Shown here in pieces: positions 63,328-64,000 of a DNA stretch of 64,000 nucleotides. The notes below the pieces were generated by a model. That model was not told where the DNA came from and did not search any database. It saw only the letters and a list, made by a program, of their open reading frames with translations. The position numbers were made by a program, and so were the translations under genes. The stretch is from Lagopus muta. Its lineage: Eukaryota > Chordata > Aves > Galliformes > Phasianidae. Positions within the stretch are counted from its first letter, which is position 1. Every line of letters begins with the position of its first letter. The stretch covers positions 89,002,788 through 89,066,787 of the forward strand of contig NC_064435.1 of NCBI RefSeq assembly GCF_023343835.1. Direction: 5' to 3'.

Positions 63328-64000
63328 TAGTATGTCTTAGAAGTTAAGTAATTTGAAAGATTGCCTGTTCTAGAATTCCTAGGCTTTTTTCAAGACAGGT
63401 GCACATGGAGAGAAAACTTCTTTCCAAGTGCTATCAGCGCCAATTTTACAATGGAATAGTGCTTACAATGCAATAGAAGCCATGCCCTCTAACAGTTGGC
63501 TGTGCAGGTCTATAAAGATCAGGTCTTGTTGCCATAGCTTCAGAAATCACAATTATCTGGTGGAAAAAGCGAGGGAAGATCTCTGTTCTCATTCTGAGTT
63601 GCAAGCAACCACACAGAGGAAGCTGTCATATCTCACACAGACAATTAAAAAAAATTAAGTGTCAACCAGGGCAGCTAGAATTAAGGCATTTTCCTGTGTG
63701 TTTTATCTGTTGGCACTTAGGACCCAGAAAATTTAAATTACAGTAGCTGTAGCAAAACTTGAGCATATTAGAAGTTTTGTTCTTATTCTTTCCAAATGCC
63801 ATTTTGAAGTCTTTATGGATGTAGTGCAAAATATTGCTCAGTGAAAAGCTCCAGTGTTTTTAATCAAGGAATATATCTTCAAGCAGTCAGCCTGTTCTAA
63901 TGTTTAACCAATGCAAAGTTCAATACTTTGCTTTCAGCAGCAGGAATATTAGAGTTTTGTTCTGTTCACCGAGGTGAACCTTGGGTCTCTAAAGCAAAAC

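Larger units (their letters stand above)
58277..64000 (-). other. DCDC2: DCDC2 upstream intron (continues beyond the window)
   Basis: No further DCDC2 exon was recognised on the minus strand between 58277 and the window end, which fits the very large introns of this gene in other vertebrates. The intron contains a (TA)n(CA)n microsatellite, a plus-strand CR1 fragment near 61 kb and a minus-strand CR1 tail near 63.2 kb. A small exon could have been missed by eye. Confidence 0.65.

Noticed and set aside
1-64000. CRISPR arrays, operons, ribosome-binding sites, tRNA or rRNA genes
   Set aside because: The window is vertebrate nuclear DNA. No regularly spaced repeats and no recognisable tRNA or rRNA sequence were seen on either strand.

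Overview
The window is vertebrate nuclear DNA from a bird, most likely a galliform such as chicken or a close relative. Three things point there. It contains many fragments of the avian CR1 LINE with typical 3' ends. It has two LTRs that look like avian endogenous-retrovirus LTRs. The two recognisable protein-coding genes, NRSN1 and DCDC2, face each other tail to tail, as I recall they do on human chromosome 6p22. The genes are split by introns, so most long open frames are chance or repeat-derived.

Layout. From 1 to about 39.4 kb is AT-rich intergenic DNA with no recognised gene. It carries CR1 fragments near 7.1, 8.4-9.2, 12.7-13.1, 15.5-16.1, 17.8-18.1, 19.1-20.3, 21.9-22.2, 28.2, 30.0, 37.9 and 38.55-39.39 kb. 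It also holds a solo LTR at 13235-13743 with a perfect 5-bp target duplication, a second LTR at about 28409-28781, and an unrecognised TATA-box/open-frame/poly(A)-signal unit at 30855-31558. A CpG-rich island at about 39.4-40.06 kb marks the NRSN1 promoter and a probable non-coding first exon ending at 39807. After a 3.7-kb intron come the two NRSN1 coding exons (43527-43715 and 44542-44940; 195 residues) and a 3' UTR that probably ends just after 46084.

From 46.1 to 56.3 kb lies gene-free, CR1-poor DNA between the two 3' ends. On the minus strand are the last two coding exons of DCDC2: 57929-58276 (acidic tail) and 56563-56670 (C-terminus and stop). Its doublecortin domains must lie beyond 64 kb. 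The DNA from 58.3 to 64 kb is DCDC2 intron with a (TA)n(CA)n microsatellite and two CR1 fragments.

NRSN1 encodes a two-pass vesicle membrane protein of neurons. DCDC2 encodes a microtubule-binding protein of neurons and cilia. They share a neighbourhood, but nothing here shows joint regulation. I found no clear new biological system. The items most worth checking are the 31-kb unit, an antisense open frame with a consensus splice donor inside the NRSN1 3' UTR, and the CR1 copy that abuts the NRSN1 CpG island.
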